Shown: positions 1 to 7,282, counted from the stretch's first letter. The stretch: 9,393 bases of DNA from JAGVSR01 sp046074825 (GCA_046074825.1 JBJTOZ010000023.1:1-9393); one strand, 5' to 3'. Numbers and translations are program-made. Notes: generated from the sequence alone by a model not told the origin.

Positions 1-2093
1 CGACATGGCAGACAGCAACGTCCTCGGTGGGAGCAAATACATACTCTTTGTCCGGAGTGACATTGACCGGAAACAATACTCTCCACGTCAGAGTTGAGGA
101 TGCCGCTGGTAATATAGGGACTGCAAGAACACAGGCCTATATTTTAGATACGACCGCACCAACAACAACGGTCTCATCTGTTGTCTTCTCAGCTGACACA
201 GGAACAAGTACCTCAGACTTTATAACGAAGACAGCAGCGCAAACGATCAGCGGTACATTGAGTGCCAACGTTGTATCGGGCGAAGTTGTGAAGGTTTCAC
301 TTGATAATGGTTCGACATGGCAGACAGCTACAACAACGGTTGGTGTAAATACGTTTTCTCTTGCTGGAGTAACACTGAACTCGGGTAATACTATGCAGGT
401 TCGCGTGGAAGATGCTGCAGGTAACGCTGGAGCAGCGTTGATACAGGCTTACTCTCTAGATTCAACAGCACCAATAACGACGGTTTCTACTGTTACCTTC
501 TCGAATGACACGGGAACAAATACTAATGACTTTAATACCAATGTCTCCCCACAGACCATTTCAGGCACTTTGAGTTCAAACCTGGGTACTGATGAGGTTG
601 TCAGGATCTCAGTCGATAATGGAACCACTTGGCAAATAGCAGTAGCGAACGCAGAAAGTAACACCTATTCCCTCTCTGGTGTGACCCTGTTGGGAAGCAA
701 TGTTTTGCAAGTCCGTGTCGAGGATATTGCTGGCAATGCAAGCACGACAAAAACGCAAGCCTATATTTACGATATTACAGCCGCAGCTCCTACACTAACG
801 CTATCTTCTGATACTGGATCATCAAGTACGGATAAGATCACGAATAACGGTACTGTCGCTATTAGTGGTATCGAGAGTGGTGCAACTTGGGAGTACAGCC
901 TCGATAGTGGTTCAAATTGGACTGCAGGTTATGGATCTACATTCTCCTTCTCAGGAGATGGATCAAAATCTCTTCTCGTTCGTCAAACGGATCTGGCAGG
1001 AAATATTTCCAACAGTACAAGTTTCAGTTTCTCGTTAGACACTGTTGGACCTTCTTCTGTACCTTCAGTATCTTTGGTATCTGATACAGGCTTATTAAAT
1101 AATGATAGTGTTACATCATCTGGGACGATTAATGTTTCTAACATTGAAAGTAGTGGAACCTGGCAGTATAGCACGAATGCGGGCACCACATGGACCGCGG
1201 GGGCAGGTTCAAGCTTCAGCTTATCAGGTGACGGCACAAAATCGGTTCTTGTACAACAACTGGATTTAGCAGGAAACGCATCACCGAGTACGAGCTTAAC
1301 CTTCATCCTTGATACAACTGCTCCCACAGATATCTCTTGGGAAGCTATGGCTCCGAGTTCAGACACTGCATTGCCTGGTGCCGAGACTTTAGCAATTCTT
1401 GGTTCGGCAGATGCAATTAGCACTTCAAATTTTGTCTATTCACTTGGAGCGGGAAGCACGCCAGGGTTTGGCGTCTCATCTACGGGGACAGTTTCGTATA
1501 GCGCAGGAATAATGTCACAAAATACTACCTATGCGCTCAATATTCAATCTCAGGATAATGCCGGCAATACTTTGACGAAGACCTTTACGATAAAGACTGG
1601 CTCTTCAGGGGCAGATACTTTTTCATCAGGTCAAGCAACCCCGAATATGATCATTTATGCTGGTGATGGAGCAGACAATGTTACGGGCTCGACTGGTGCG
1701 GATTGGATCTTCGGTCAAGGAGGAAACGACACACTAACAGGAGGAGCTGGAAAAGATTATCTCTATGGTGGAGCAGGGGCAGACAACTTTAGGTTTGCAG
1801 CGATTACTGATTCAGCCGCTAATATAGCAGGCGCAGATATTATCGCAGACTTTGTGTCTGGTAGTGATAAAATAGATCTTTCTCCCATTGATGCGGGAAC
1901 TAGCGGCTCGGGTAAGCCCTTTTTATCGCTCTCACAATCATCAAATATTATCGCTAATTCTGTAACTTGGTATCAAGATTCTGCCAACAGCTGTACTATT
2001 GTTCAAATGGATAATAATGGGAATACAGTTGCAGATATGGTGATTGTATTAAATGGACTTGTTAATCTGACAGCATCTGATTTTGTTCTGTAA
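1..2093 (+). CDS. Large RTX-type secreted adhesin, 5'-truncated (C-terminal part)
   Basis: The frame is open from base 3 with no stop before the window edge, and the first codons already fall inside a repeat, so the true start lies upstream. The GTG at 27 is an internal valine codon. In order, the visible protein has: part of one Ig-like repeat, two full copies of a 104-residue repeat (VRVEDxAGN signature), two copies of a 91-residue repeat (xLxSDTG at the start, DLAGN near the end), a cadherin-like segment (about 1326-1610), five glycine/aspartate-rich RTX nonapeptides (1662-1796), and a serralysin-like C-terminal region (ADIIADFVSGSDKIDL). The C-terminus, DFVL, is typical of an uncleaved type I secretion signal. 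There are no cysteines in the repeat arrays. By family knowledge such proteins leave through an ABC transporter/TolC channel and fold on extracellular calcium, usually serving in adhesion or biofilm. No transporter genes are visible here. The ligand is unknown. Confidence 0.9.
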   Translation, partial: TWQTATSSVGANTYSLSGVTLTGNNTLHVRVEDAAGNIGTARTQAYILDTTAPTTTVSSVVFSADTGTSTSDFITKTAAQTISGTLSANVVSGEVVKVSLDNGSTWQTATTTVGVNTFSLAGVTLNSGNTMQVRVEDAAGNAGAALIQAYSLDSTAPITTVSTVTFSNDTGTNTNDFNTNVSPQTISGTLSSNLGTDEVVRISVDNGTTWQIAVANAESNTYSLSGVTLLGSNVLQVRVEDIAGNASTTKTQAYIYDITAAAPTLTLSSDTGSSSTDKITNNGTVAISGIESGATWEYSLDSGSNWTAGYGSTFSFSGDGSKSLLVRQTDLAGNISNSTSFSFSLDTVGPSSVPSVSLVSDTGLLNNDSVTSSGTINVSNIESSGTWQYSTNAGTTWTAGAGSSFSLSGDGTKSVLVQQLDLAGNASPSTSLTFILDTTAPTDISWEAMAPSSDTALPGAETLAILGSADAISTSNFVYSLGAGSTPGFGVSSTGTVSYSAGIMSQNTTYALNIQSQDNAGNTLTKTFTIKTGSSGADTFSSGQATPNMIIYAGDGADNVTGSTGADWIFGQGGNDTLTGGAGKDYLYGGAGADNFRFAAITDSAANIAGADIIADFVSGSDKIDLSPIDAGTSGSGKPFLSLSQSSNIIANSVTWYQDSANSCTIVQMDNNGNTVADMVIVLNGLVNLTASDFVL
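3..776 (+). repeat. Tandem Ig-like repeats, class A (104 residues per unit)
   Basis: Two complete in-frame units begin at 153 and 465 (each TAPxTTV, 312 nt). They are preceded by the end of a third unit that enters from the left edge. Each unit carries a TISGTLS segment, a (D/S)NGxTWQ segment and a VRVED(A/I)AGN segment. Protein similarity between units is clear, but the DNA has diverged, so this is not a recent expansion. More copies probably lie upstream. Confidence 0.85.
789..1328 (+). repeat. Tandem Ig-like repeats, class B (91 residues per unit)
   Basis: Two units start at 789 (PTLTLSSDTG) and 1062 (PSVSLVSDTG), a period of 273 nt. Both contain IES(G/S)xTWxYS, then WTAGxGS(T/S)FS(F/L)SGDG(S/T)KS, then DLAGN. 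They are related in fold to the class A units but shorter and distinct in sequence. They bridge the A array and the C-terminal calcium-binding part. Confidence 0.8.
1662..1796 (+). repeat. Five RTX calcium-binding nonapeptides
   Basis: Five consecutive nonapeptides read GDGADNVTG, STGADWIFG, QGGNDTLTG, GAGKDYLYG and GAGADNFRF. This is the GGxGxDxUx consensus of hemolysin-type repeats, which form a calcium-bound parallel beta-roll. The second copy lacks the first glycine. They are followed directly by the serralysin-type C-terminal region, as in many type I-secreted proteins. Confidence 0.9.
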
Positions 2094-2117
2094 TTTCTAC
2101 TAAATCGTTTTTGAATT

Positions 2118-2150
2118 ATCTCCCATCTATTCCTAAAATGGATGGGAGAT
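2118..2150. terminator. Stem-loop downstream of the adhesin, possible terminator
   Basis: A perfect 10-bp inverted repeat, ATCTCCCATC at 2118-2127 and GATGGGAGAT at 2141-2150, encloses a 13-nt loop. It begins 25 nt after the adhesin stop, between two convergent genes, where a terminator is expected. There is no clear T-run on either side, so intrinsic termination is not proven. It could also act as an mRNA 3'-end stabiliser. Confidence 0.45.
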
Positions 2151-2241
2151 GAATCATCCTGAAGGGAAATACAAGAAGAATTTCTTGGCAGATTTCCGCT
2201 TTGTTTAATTTCTAAGATGAGAGAAAAGATAGACTTTGAGA

Positions 2242-2272
2242 GGGCATACGTTCATGCCCAGTGATATTTTTT
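2242..2272 (+). terminator. Second stem-loop with trailing T-run between convergent genes
   Basis: GGGCAT at 2242-2247 pairs with ATGCCC at 2254-2259 over a 6-nt loop. A T6 run (2267-2272) follows after seven bases on the plus strand. On the minus strand, 36 nt beyond the TPR stop, the same hairpin is followed by a mixed pyrimidine stretch, so it might serve the TPR gene too. The displaced T-run makes this an imperfect intrinsic terminator. Confidence 0.35.
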
Positions 2273-2294
2273 AAGGTACTTCTCCCGAATAAAA

Positions 2295-3332
2295 TTATTT
2301 AGAGGCGTCTGGTTGAGGCAATAAAAGTTTTTTTATTAATTGTATCTTCGGATCTAGTTCATGTGCTTTTTGATAGGCAGCCTCTGCTTCTTGAGCCCTT
2401 TGAAGTCCTGTAAGAGCATTGGCGCGACTAAGCCATGCAGCCGCAAGTGCGGAATTGTACTCTAAAGCTTTGGATGAATTTTCTAGTGCTTCTTCATATC
2501 GTTGAAGGCGAAACAGCGCGTTCGAGCGACCAAGCCATGCCTCACTCAAATCAGGACTGCTATTTAAGGCTCTATCAAAAGCTTTTAAGGCTTCCTCTAA
2601 GCGTCCATGATCAAAGTGGATATTGCCAAATCCTACCCAAGCACCAGAAAGATGCGGATTGAAAGAGAGAGCTTTTGAATAGTCTGCTACAGCATCTATA
2701 TTTTGGCGGAGGCAATAATGCGCGTTCCCGCGACCAAGCCATGCATCAGAAAGTTGGGGGGAAAAATAAAGTGCACGATTAAAACTGGTAAGAGCTTCTT
2801 GGAACTTACCCTTTTCAACAAAAACATTCCCAAGATTTACGTGAGATTTAGGATATTTGGGATCTAATTCGAGAGCTTTCTTGTAACAAGTAATTGCTTC
2901 ATCAAACCTACGCAACTTTTGAAAGATAATACCTCGATTGTTATGCGCTCTCGAGTGATCAGGGTTTAAATTAATCCCTTTCTCAAAAGCTTCTAAAGCT
3001 TGAGAAAAGCGATTGAGCTTTTCAAGCATGGATCCAAGATTGCAAAATGCATCTGGCATTTTTGGGTTAACTGAAAGTGCCTTTTCAACCATCTCTATTG
3101 CTTTTTCTTTTTCCCCCTTTTGGAATAAGAGAACGCCGAGCCTTTGTAAGGCTTCCGGATTGAGAGGTTCTAATTTCAGCACTTCGCCGAGAAAGTGCTC
3201 AGCTTCTTTAAATTTTCCCTGACGAGAAAGAGTTATCCCTTGCTCTAAAAGGTCTTGAGGCTTTGTGAAATGATCGGTTTTTTTACCTTTAAAAATTTTT
3301 GAAGGGATCATGATGATTTCTCTGTTGAGCAT
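2295..3332 (-). CDS. Tetratricopeptide-repeat protein (nine TPRs)
   Basis: The 345-residue protein is almost entirely TPR. Nine 34-residue helix-turn-helix units run from about residue 26 to 330, with the usual A-x-x-x-F/Y-x-x-A-L-x-L-x-P pattern (for example AITCYKKALELDP at 147-159). Repeats six to nine resemble one another most, sharing AWLGRxNAxxxL, which suggests later internal duplication. There is no signal peptide, membrane segment or fused catalytic domain, so it is probably a cytoplasmic protein-binding scaffold; the partner is unknown. The start is uncertain: the ATG at 3332 has only an A/T-rich leader, while an in-frame ATG seven codons later (3311) has AGAGA upstream at a usable distance. 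A near-consensus FNR/FixK-type site lies about 105-130 bp upstream of these starts. The gene is convergent with the adhesin and divergent from the small gene at 3696. Confidence 0.88.
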   Translation of the reverse strand: MLNREIIMIPSKIFKGKKTDHFTKPQDLLEQGITLSRQGKFKEAEHFLGEVLKLEPLNPEALQRLGVLLFQKGEKEKAIEMVEKALSVNPKMPDAFCNLGSMLEKLNRFSQALEAFEKGINLNPDHSRAHNNRGIIFQKLRRFDEAITCYKKALELDPKYPKSHVNLGNVFVEKGKFQEALTSFNRALYFSPQLSDAWLGRGNAHYCLRQNIDAVADYSKALSFNPHLSGAWVGFGNIHFDHGRLEEALKAFDRALNSSPDLSEAWLGRSNALFRLQRYEEALENSSKALEYNSALAAAWLSRANALTGLQRAQEAEAAYQKAHELDPKIQLIKKLLLPQPDASK

Positions 3333-3435
3333 TTTTTAAAATACTACCATGATTTGCACAGGATGAGAGGGAGTTTTGTTTCAAATTTTAGAAAATGTAT
3401 TTCTATTGATATGGTCTTCGAATAACACGAAAGGC

Positions 3436-3449
3436 TTGATCCAGATTAA
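3436..3449 (-). promoter_or_regulatory. FNR/FixK-type operator, one mismatch
   Basis: The plus strand reads TTGATCCAGATTAA and the minus strand reads TTAATCTGGATCAA, which is nine of ten matches to TTGAT-N4-ATCAA. The CTGG spacer is the form I associate with alphaproteobacterial FixK/FnrL sites. On the minus strand a TATCAA hexamer (3411-3406) lies 24 nt past the site, close to the 22 nt expected for class II activation, so control of the TPR gene is the favoured reading. In the plus direction AAAAAT at 3472-3477 has the ideal spacing, so the small gene cannot be excluded. Confidence 0.45.
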
Positions 3450-3537
3450 AAAAACTTTTGGGAAAAATGCGAAAAATTTGGGTTTTTTGAAATCGTTAAT
3501 AAAATCTTAAAATATCAAAAGGTCCATAAGTTTTTTT
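3448..3537. repeat. Long-range inverted repeat with T-runs
   Basis: AAAAAAACTTTTGG (3448-3461) and CCATAAGTTTTTTT (3524-3537) are inverted repeats with 13 of 14 pairs, 62 nt apart. The inner 62 nt are A/T-rich. The left arm overlaps the end of the FNR/FixK-type site. In A/T-rich DNA some of this match is expected by chance. It may be a structured leader, an untranslated RNA or simply curved DNA. Confidence 0.3.
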
Positions 3538-3695
3538 TGGTTGTGTTTTTTTTGTGAGGACACGTGGATAAGAATTGTAAGTCCTTAAGAACAGAGGTGG
3601 TTGTTATCATTTGAAAAACTATAGTAAATTTGGAATTCCTCTACCTCTTTGGTATATGTGTCAATGTTAAAGGGTGATCATATAGAGCAGAAAAC

Positions 3696-3983
3696 ATGTT
3701 TCGAATAATAAAAATCTTAATTCTCGTTCTCAGTGCGTATGCAATTTTTACAGCAACACCCGCACAACATCTCGATATGATGAAGGGTGTTCTCGCATTT
3801 AAGGATGCTTTTATTCAGGCCTGCGTGCGTGAGGGAGGACTTTGTACACTTGCAATTGAGAAAATCCAAACGGGTCTTTTTTCTCGTGGGTCTTTGACAG
3901 ATACAGAGATCCCATCACAGGTACAGAATAATTTTTCTTCCTATTCCAATACGGATACTCAGACTGCGAGTCAAAAGCCCTAA
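3696..3983 (+). CDS. Small exported or membrane-anchored protein, DUF5330-like
   Basis: The 95-residue product begins with a hydrophobic segment (about residues 4-20, IIKILILVLSAYAIFTA) that is either a signal peptide or a single membrane anchor. It is followed by a short helical region with two cysteines in ACVREGGLCTLAIEKI (about 42-57). Size, N-terminal helix and the C-x-R-x(3)-C arrangement recall DUF5330 proteins of Hyphomicrobiales, whose role is unknown; this match is from memory. The polar, Ser/Gln/Thr-rich tail has no recognised motif. The ATG has only a weak purine stretch (GAGCAG) upstream. The gene ends 24 bp before the convergent USP-like gene. If exported, the two cysteines could form a disulfide. 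Confidence 0.7.
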   Translation: MFRIIKILILVLSAYAIFTATPAQHLDMMKGVLAFKDAFIQACVREGGLCTLAIEKIQTGLFSRGSLTDTEIPSQVQNNFSSYSNTDTQTASQKP

Positions 3984-4007
3984 AACTTTTGTGAGTGGGA
4001 GCTCTCT

Positions 4008-4823
4008 CTACGCCAATGGCTTTCTTTGAGCATCCTCGATCCCATGGATAAGAAGAGGGACATTTATCAATCGACATATTTCTGCAATGAGTTCATTATT
4101 TTTTATATTAGAACTATATCTCGATGAAACCACAAGGCTCATTTTGTGAAGTACAAGATGAGGATCTGATTTTTGTATTTCCGCTAAGAGCACCTCTTCA
4201 GAGATCACATCCTCTTTATGAAGGGGGACAACAATAATTTTATCTTCAGTCGTTTGGGCTATCAAAGAGGCTACATCTAAACTAGGATCATCTTTATCAG
4301 TAACGAAAACAAGAATGGGCCCCCTTTTTTGAGAAGCAGATCTTGGAATAATTAATGCAGAAGAGAGTAGTTGCATCGCAATATCCACGCTCTTTCTGAA
4401 CGATTTTGTGATTTGTCCGAGGGGGTCTTTGGGTTCCGAAAAAATAAGTATATCTGACTGTGACGCAAAACCTTTTAATACCTCTTCAAAACTACCAGAA
4501 GCTATTTCAAATGTGGTTCTGAGCTTTTCTTCTTTTGCTTTGATTTCGAGTTGTTTTTCGATTTTTTTTGCTATCAGATCTTGCTGCTGACGAAGCAGCT
4601 TTGCATCGAGCAGTCTCCAATCACGGAATGGAGCAGAAAACTCTCGAGCTTCAGGATAACTGACAGCCAGATCGAGCATGTGGTCCATTACAAAGAGACC
4701 AAGAAGATCAAGTTGCAACCTTTTGGCAAGATCAGCTGCAATATTCATTGCAGTGGGATTATAGCTTTCGTGATTAAAGCTGAATACAGCTCTTTTAAGT
4801 TTGCCTGGTGAGGTGGAAATCAT
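4008..4823 (-). CDS. Universal-stress-protein-like, nucleotide-binding motif lost
   Basis: The 271-residue protein looks like two degenerate USP-type Rossmann folds. The N-terminal part has beta-1 (KRAVFSFNHES), helix (NIAADLAKRLQLDLLGLFVMDH) and, after a charged helix around residues 70-100, the SDILIFSEP and SSALIIPRS strands typical of USP ends. A second set of strands (GPILVFVTDKDD, KIIVVPLHKED, VPLLIHGIE) suggests a tandem domain. The G-2x-G-9x-G(S/T) ATP-binding motif of UspFG/MJ0577-type proteins is absent; EPKDPLGQITKSFRKS stands at that place. The start ATG overlaps the stop of the upstream Lon-like gene as ATGA (4820-4823), with no Shine-Dalgarno of its own visible, which indicates translational coupling. 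It is probably a cytoplasmic partner, adaptor or regulator of that protease, which is inference. The USP assignment rests on fold-like pattern and is moderate. Confidence 0.75.
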   Translation of the reverse strand: MISTSPGKLKRAVFSFNHESYNPTAMNIAADLAKRLQLDLLGLFVMDHMLDLAVSYPEAREFSAPFRDWRLLDAKLLRQQQDLIAKKIEKQLEIKAKEEKLRTTFEIASGSFEEVLKGFASQSDILIFSEPKDPLGQITKSFRKSVDIAMQLLSSALIIPRSASQKRGPILVFVTDKDDPSLDVASLIAQTTEDKIIVVPLHKEDVISEEVLLAEIQKSDPHLVLHKMSLVVSSRYSSNIKNNELIAEICRLINVPLLIHGIEDAQRKPLA

Positions 4824-7282
4824 TGGTTATTATGCAAGGCTGAAGCAGTATTTGCATTTTCAGAAAAGGTACGACGGACATCTGCAAAATTTCTCAATCG
4901 CTCTTCTATAAGAAAATTTACAGATCCTACAGGAAATTCTCCATCCAGTTGGCGAGCTCCCGAAGACAGACCTGAAAGTAGAGCTAAGCCTTCATCAACA
5001 GTTGAGATGGCATAAACCCCAAACTGACCTGACTTACAAGCTTCACAGACATCTTCCCTCAGCATGAGGTTTCTCACATTAGCTTTAGGAATTATGACGC
5101 CTTGCGTTGAGGAAAGACCGCGAGCTTTACAAATATCAAAAAAACCTTCGATCTTTTCGTTGACCCCTCCTACAGCTTGTATCTCTCCGTTCTGATTGAC
5201 TGATCCAGTAATCGCAAGATCTTGCCTGAGAGGTACTTCGGAAAGTGCTGAAAGGAGTGCCAGTAGTTCAGCCGCTGAAGCGCTGTCTCCCTCTACACCA
5301 CCATAAGATTGTTCAAAGACAAGGCTAGCAAACAAAGACATAGGGGTATCAAGGGCGTATTGACCAGCAAGATAACCTGAAAGAATTAAGACCCCTTTTG
5401 AATGGGTGGGGCCGCCGAGTTTAACTTCTCTTTCGATATCGATAACCTTGCCAGAACCAGGACGAACGCGGCAGGTAATGCGGGAGGGTCTCCCAAAGCG
5501 AAAACTCGCAAGCTCGTGAACGCTCAGAGCATTGACCTGTCCAACGGCAGAGCCAGTTGTGCTTATCAAAGCATATTCTCTTAAAATAGTATCTTGAACA
5601 CGATCTCGAATACGACCATTGCGACGATCTTTTTGATCTATAGCTTTCTGAATATCTATGGCTTCAATAGCTTGAAGATTTTTAATTCTTGCTGAGTGTT
5701 CAGCCTCAATAAGAAGGTCGCGAATTAATTCCGTCAGAAGACTTAGTCTTTCTGCATCGCCTGAGATTCTAGCGCATTGGTCAATTATCTTTGCTACTGC
5801 CTCTCTAGAAACGGGCAGAAGCCCCTCATGGGTAGCAATACTTGCTATTATGCGTGCATAGGCCGTTTCAGTTTTGGAATTACGTTCTATGTCATCTTCA
5901 AAATCAGCAAGAACTTTAAAATATTGTCCAACTTCTGGATCAAGCTCAGCTAGGAGAAAATAAAGAAGACGATCGGCAAAAATGATAATTTTAGTATTTA
6001 GAGGTATAGGGTCTGGTTGAAGGGGGGAAGAGGTTGCAAACCCAAGAAGTTGTCCAACGTCTTCGATAACTATTGAGCCCCTTTGCAAGGATCTTTTAAG
6101 CGCTCCCCAGCTGAAGGGTTCGCTCAGAATCTGTCGTAGATCAAGTATCAAAAAACCACTGTTGGCGCGGTGAAGAGCCCCTGCACGAATGAGCCTAAAG
6201 TTTGTTATCAACGTTCCTTGGTGAGCTACATGCTCAACACGTCCCATAAGATTGCCCAATGTGGGATGAAACTCCTCAATTATTTGAACAGAATAGTTAT
6301 CTTTCTCATGAGTGATGAAGACATTGACCTCATATCTTTCAAAGGCTGTGTGGGCGAGGGGTGGTTGAGGAATTTCAAAGCCCTCATCCCTTTTTTGAAT
6401 AAAAATTCCAACATTCTCGAGCAGATCGTTACGTACGGTTTCAAGACGATTTATAATTTGCGGGAGATCGGAGAATTGAGACTTTACTTCATCAATTAAA
6501 TGACCAACCGCTGCCTCGGCTGTTTCTCGGTTGAGATTTCGTATGGCCTCACGACGCTCTTTTTCAATTCGCGGAACCTGTCTTACAACTTGGTCTAATT
6601 CTTTTTCGAGAAGGTCTATATGAATTCTTGTTTGTTCTTGCTCGACTGAGGACCATTTTGCAAACTCGCTTTGTGGGACAACAACTCCATTTTTTTCTGG
6701 TGCAAGTGTAAATCCAAACGGTGTGCGAAGAATAGCAACTCCTTTTTGCGTAGCTTTATCCCTGAGTGTCGTGAAAGCGTCTGCTTGTATTTTATTAAAT
6801 TTATCTTCAATAGCAGCCCGCCTTGTACTGTAGTCCTCACCTTCAAACACACTTGGTAGTGTTGCTTTTAGATCCTCAACAAGTTCATGCATAGCTATCT
6901 GGAATTGGGGAGCGCGTCCCATCGGGAGCTCAATAGCTGTTGGTTTGTTGGGCTCCTGAAAGTTATTGACATAAACCCAATCTGAGGGAGGTTTTCGATC
7001 TCTTCCTGCTTGTTTAAGAATGCGAGAAACCACGTCTCGCATGTGAGTTTCCCGAGGGCCAATGACGAAAAGATTATAGCCTTGTCGTTCAACTTGAATG
7101 CCAAAAAGAATGGCTTCTAAAGCACGTTCTTGAGGTGCCTCTCCATCAACAGCCTTCAGATCTGCCGTCGTAGTAAAGGGCAGATCCTTTAAATCTGTGC
7201 TCTTATATAGAGCAGTGATAGGCAGCGGAGAGTGGAAGTCTGCTTTCGCTTTCGGATTTTTCTCAGTTCCTGCGAAGGACAC
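4820..7282 (-). CDS. Lon-like protease (AAA_32/LonB type) with degenerate Walker A
   Basis: The 820-residue protein follows the layout of bacterial AAA_32/Lon_C proteases: N-terminal FTTTADL and ERALEAILFGI (35-62), AAA core (about 60-480) interrupted by a long coiled-coil/helical insertion (about 145-300), LID helices, then a Lon peptidase domain (about 565-780). The proteolytic dyad is intact: Ser667 in EGDSAS and Lys710 in GGVNEKIEGFF. The Walker A loop is not: where relatives have GPPGTGK, residues 75-82 read GPRETHMR, losing both loop glycines and the lysine. The Walker B-like strand is FLILD (377-381). ATP hydrolysis is therefore doubtful, and the enzyme may resemble LonC-type ATP-independent Lon proteases. 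The start is GTG at 7282; the frame has no ATG before an upstream TAG, and AAGAGAG lies about 9 nt before it. It overlaps the USP-like gene by 4 nt. There is no signal peptide; cytoplasmic. Confidence 0.92.
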   Translation of the reverse strand: MSFAGTEKNPKAKADFHSPLPITALYKSTDLKDLPFTTTADLKAVDGEAPQERALEAILFGIQVERQGYNLFVIGPRETHMRDVVSRILKQAGRDRKPPSDWVYVNNFQEPNKPTAIELPMGRAPQFQIAMHELVEDLKATLPSVFEGEDYSTRRAAIEDKFNKIQADAFTTLRDKATQKGVAILRTPFGFTLAPEKNGVVVPQSEFAKWSSVEQEQTRIHIDLLEKELDQVVRQVPRIEKERREAIRNLNRETAEAAVGHLIDEVKSQFSDLPQIINRLETVRNDLLENVGIFIQKRDEGFEIPQPPLAHTAFERYEVNVFITHEKDNYSVQIIEEFHPTLGNLMGRVEHVAHQGTLITNFRLIRAGALHRANSGFLILDLRQILSEPFSWGALKRSLQRGSIVIEDVGQLLGFATSSPLQPDPIPLNTKIIIFADRLLYFLLAELDPEVGQYFKVLADFEDDIERNSKTETAYARIIASIATHEGLLPVSREAVAKIIDQCARISGDAERLSLLTELIRDLLIEAEHSARIKNLQAIEAIDIQKAIDQKDRRNGRIRDRVQDTILREYALISTTGSAVGQVNALSVHELASFRFGRPSRITCRVRPGSGKVIDIEREVKLGGPTHSKGVLILSGYLAGQYALDTPMSLFASLVFEQSYGGVEGDSASAAELLALLSALSEVPLRQDLAITGSVNQNGEIQAVGGVNEKIEGFFDICKARGLSSTQGVIIPKANVRNLMLREDVCEACKSGQFGVYAISTVDEGLALLSGLSSGARQLDGEFPVGSVNFLIEERLRNFADVRRTFSENANTASALHNNQ

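Larger units (their letters stand above)
3333..3695. other. AT-rich divergent intergenic region
   Basis: This 363-bp gap separates the TPR gene (leftward) from the small exported-protein gene (rightward). It holds an FNR/FixK-type palindrome (3436-3449), a 14-nt inverted repeat (3448-3461 with 3524-3537), and two T8 runs (3531-3538 and 3546-3553) separated by GGTTGTG. No ORF of convincing size, no tRNA and no recognised riboswitch was seen. Promoters for both flanking genes must lie here, but no strong -35/-10 pair stands out. Confidence 0.6.

Noticed and set aside
27..29. GTG at 27 as the real start of the adhesin
   Set aside because: The frame is open to base 3 and encodes TWQTAT, which matches the interior of the downstream repeats, so the gene starts outside the window.
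449..1423. Two minus-strand open frames of 71 and 146 codons inside the adhesin gene
   Set aside because: They lie wholly opposite the strongly supported repeat protein, have no recognisable domain, and follow from its low-complexity Ser/Thr/Gly codons.
3972..3991. CAAAAG/CTTTTG inverted repeat at the end of the small gene as a terminator
   Set aside because: The stem is only 6 bp and A/T-rich, overlaps the stop codon and has no T-run after it.
3811..4077. 88-codon minus-strand frame spanning the small gene and the end of the USP-like gene
   Set aside because: It overlaps two better-supported genes on both strands and shows no domain or ribosome site. It is a reading-frame shadow.
6170..6499. 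109-codon plus-strand frame opposite the Lon-like gene
   Set aside because: The minus-strand protein is continuous and matches its family throughout here; the plus frame has no protein-like pattern.
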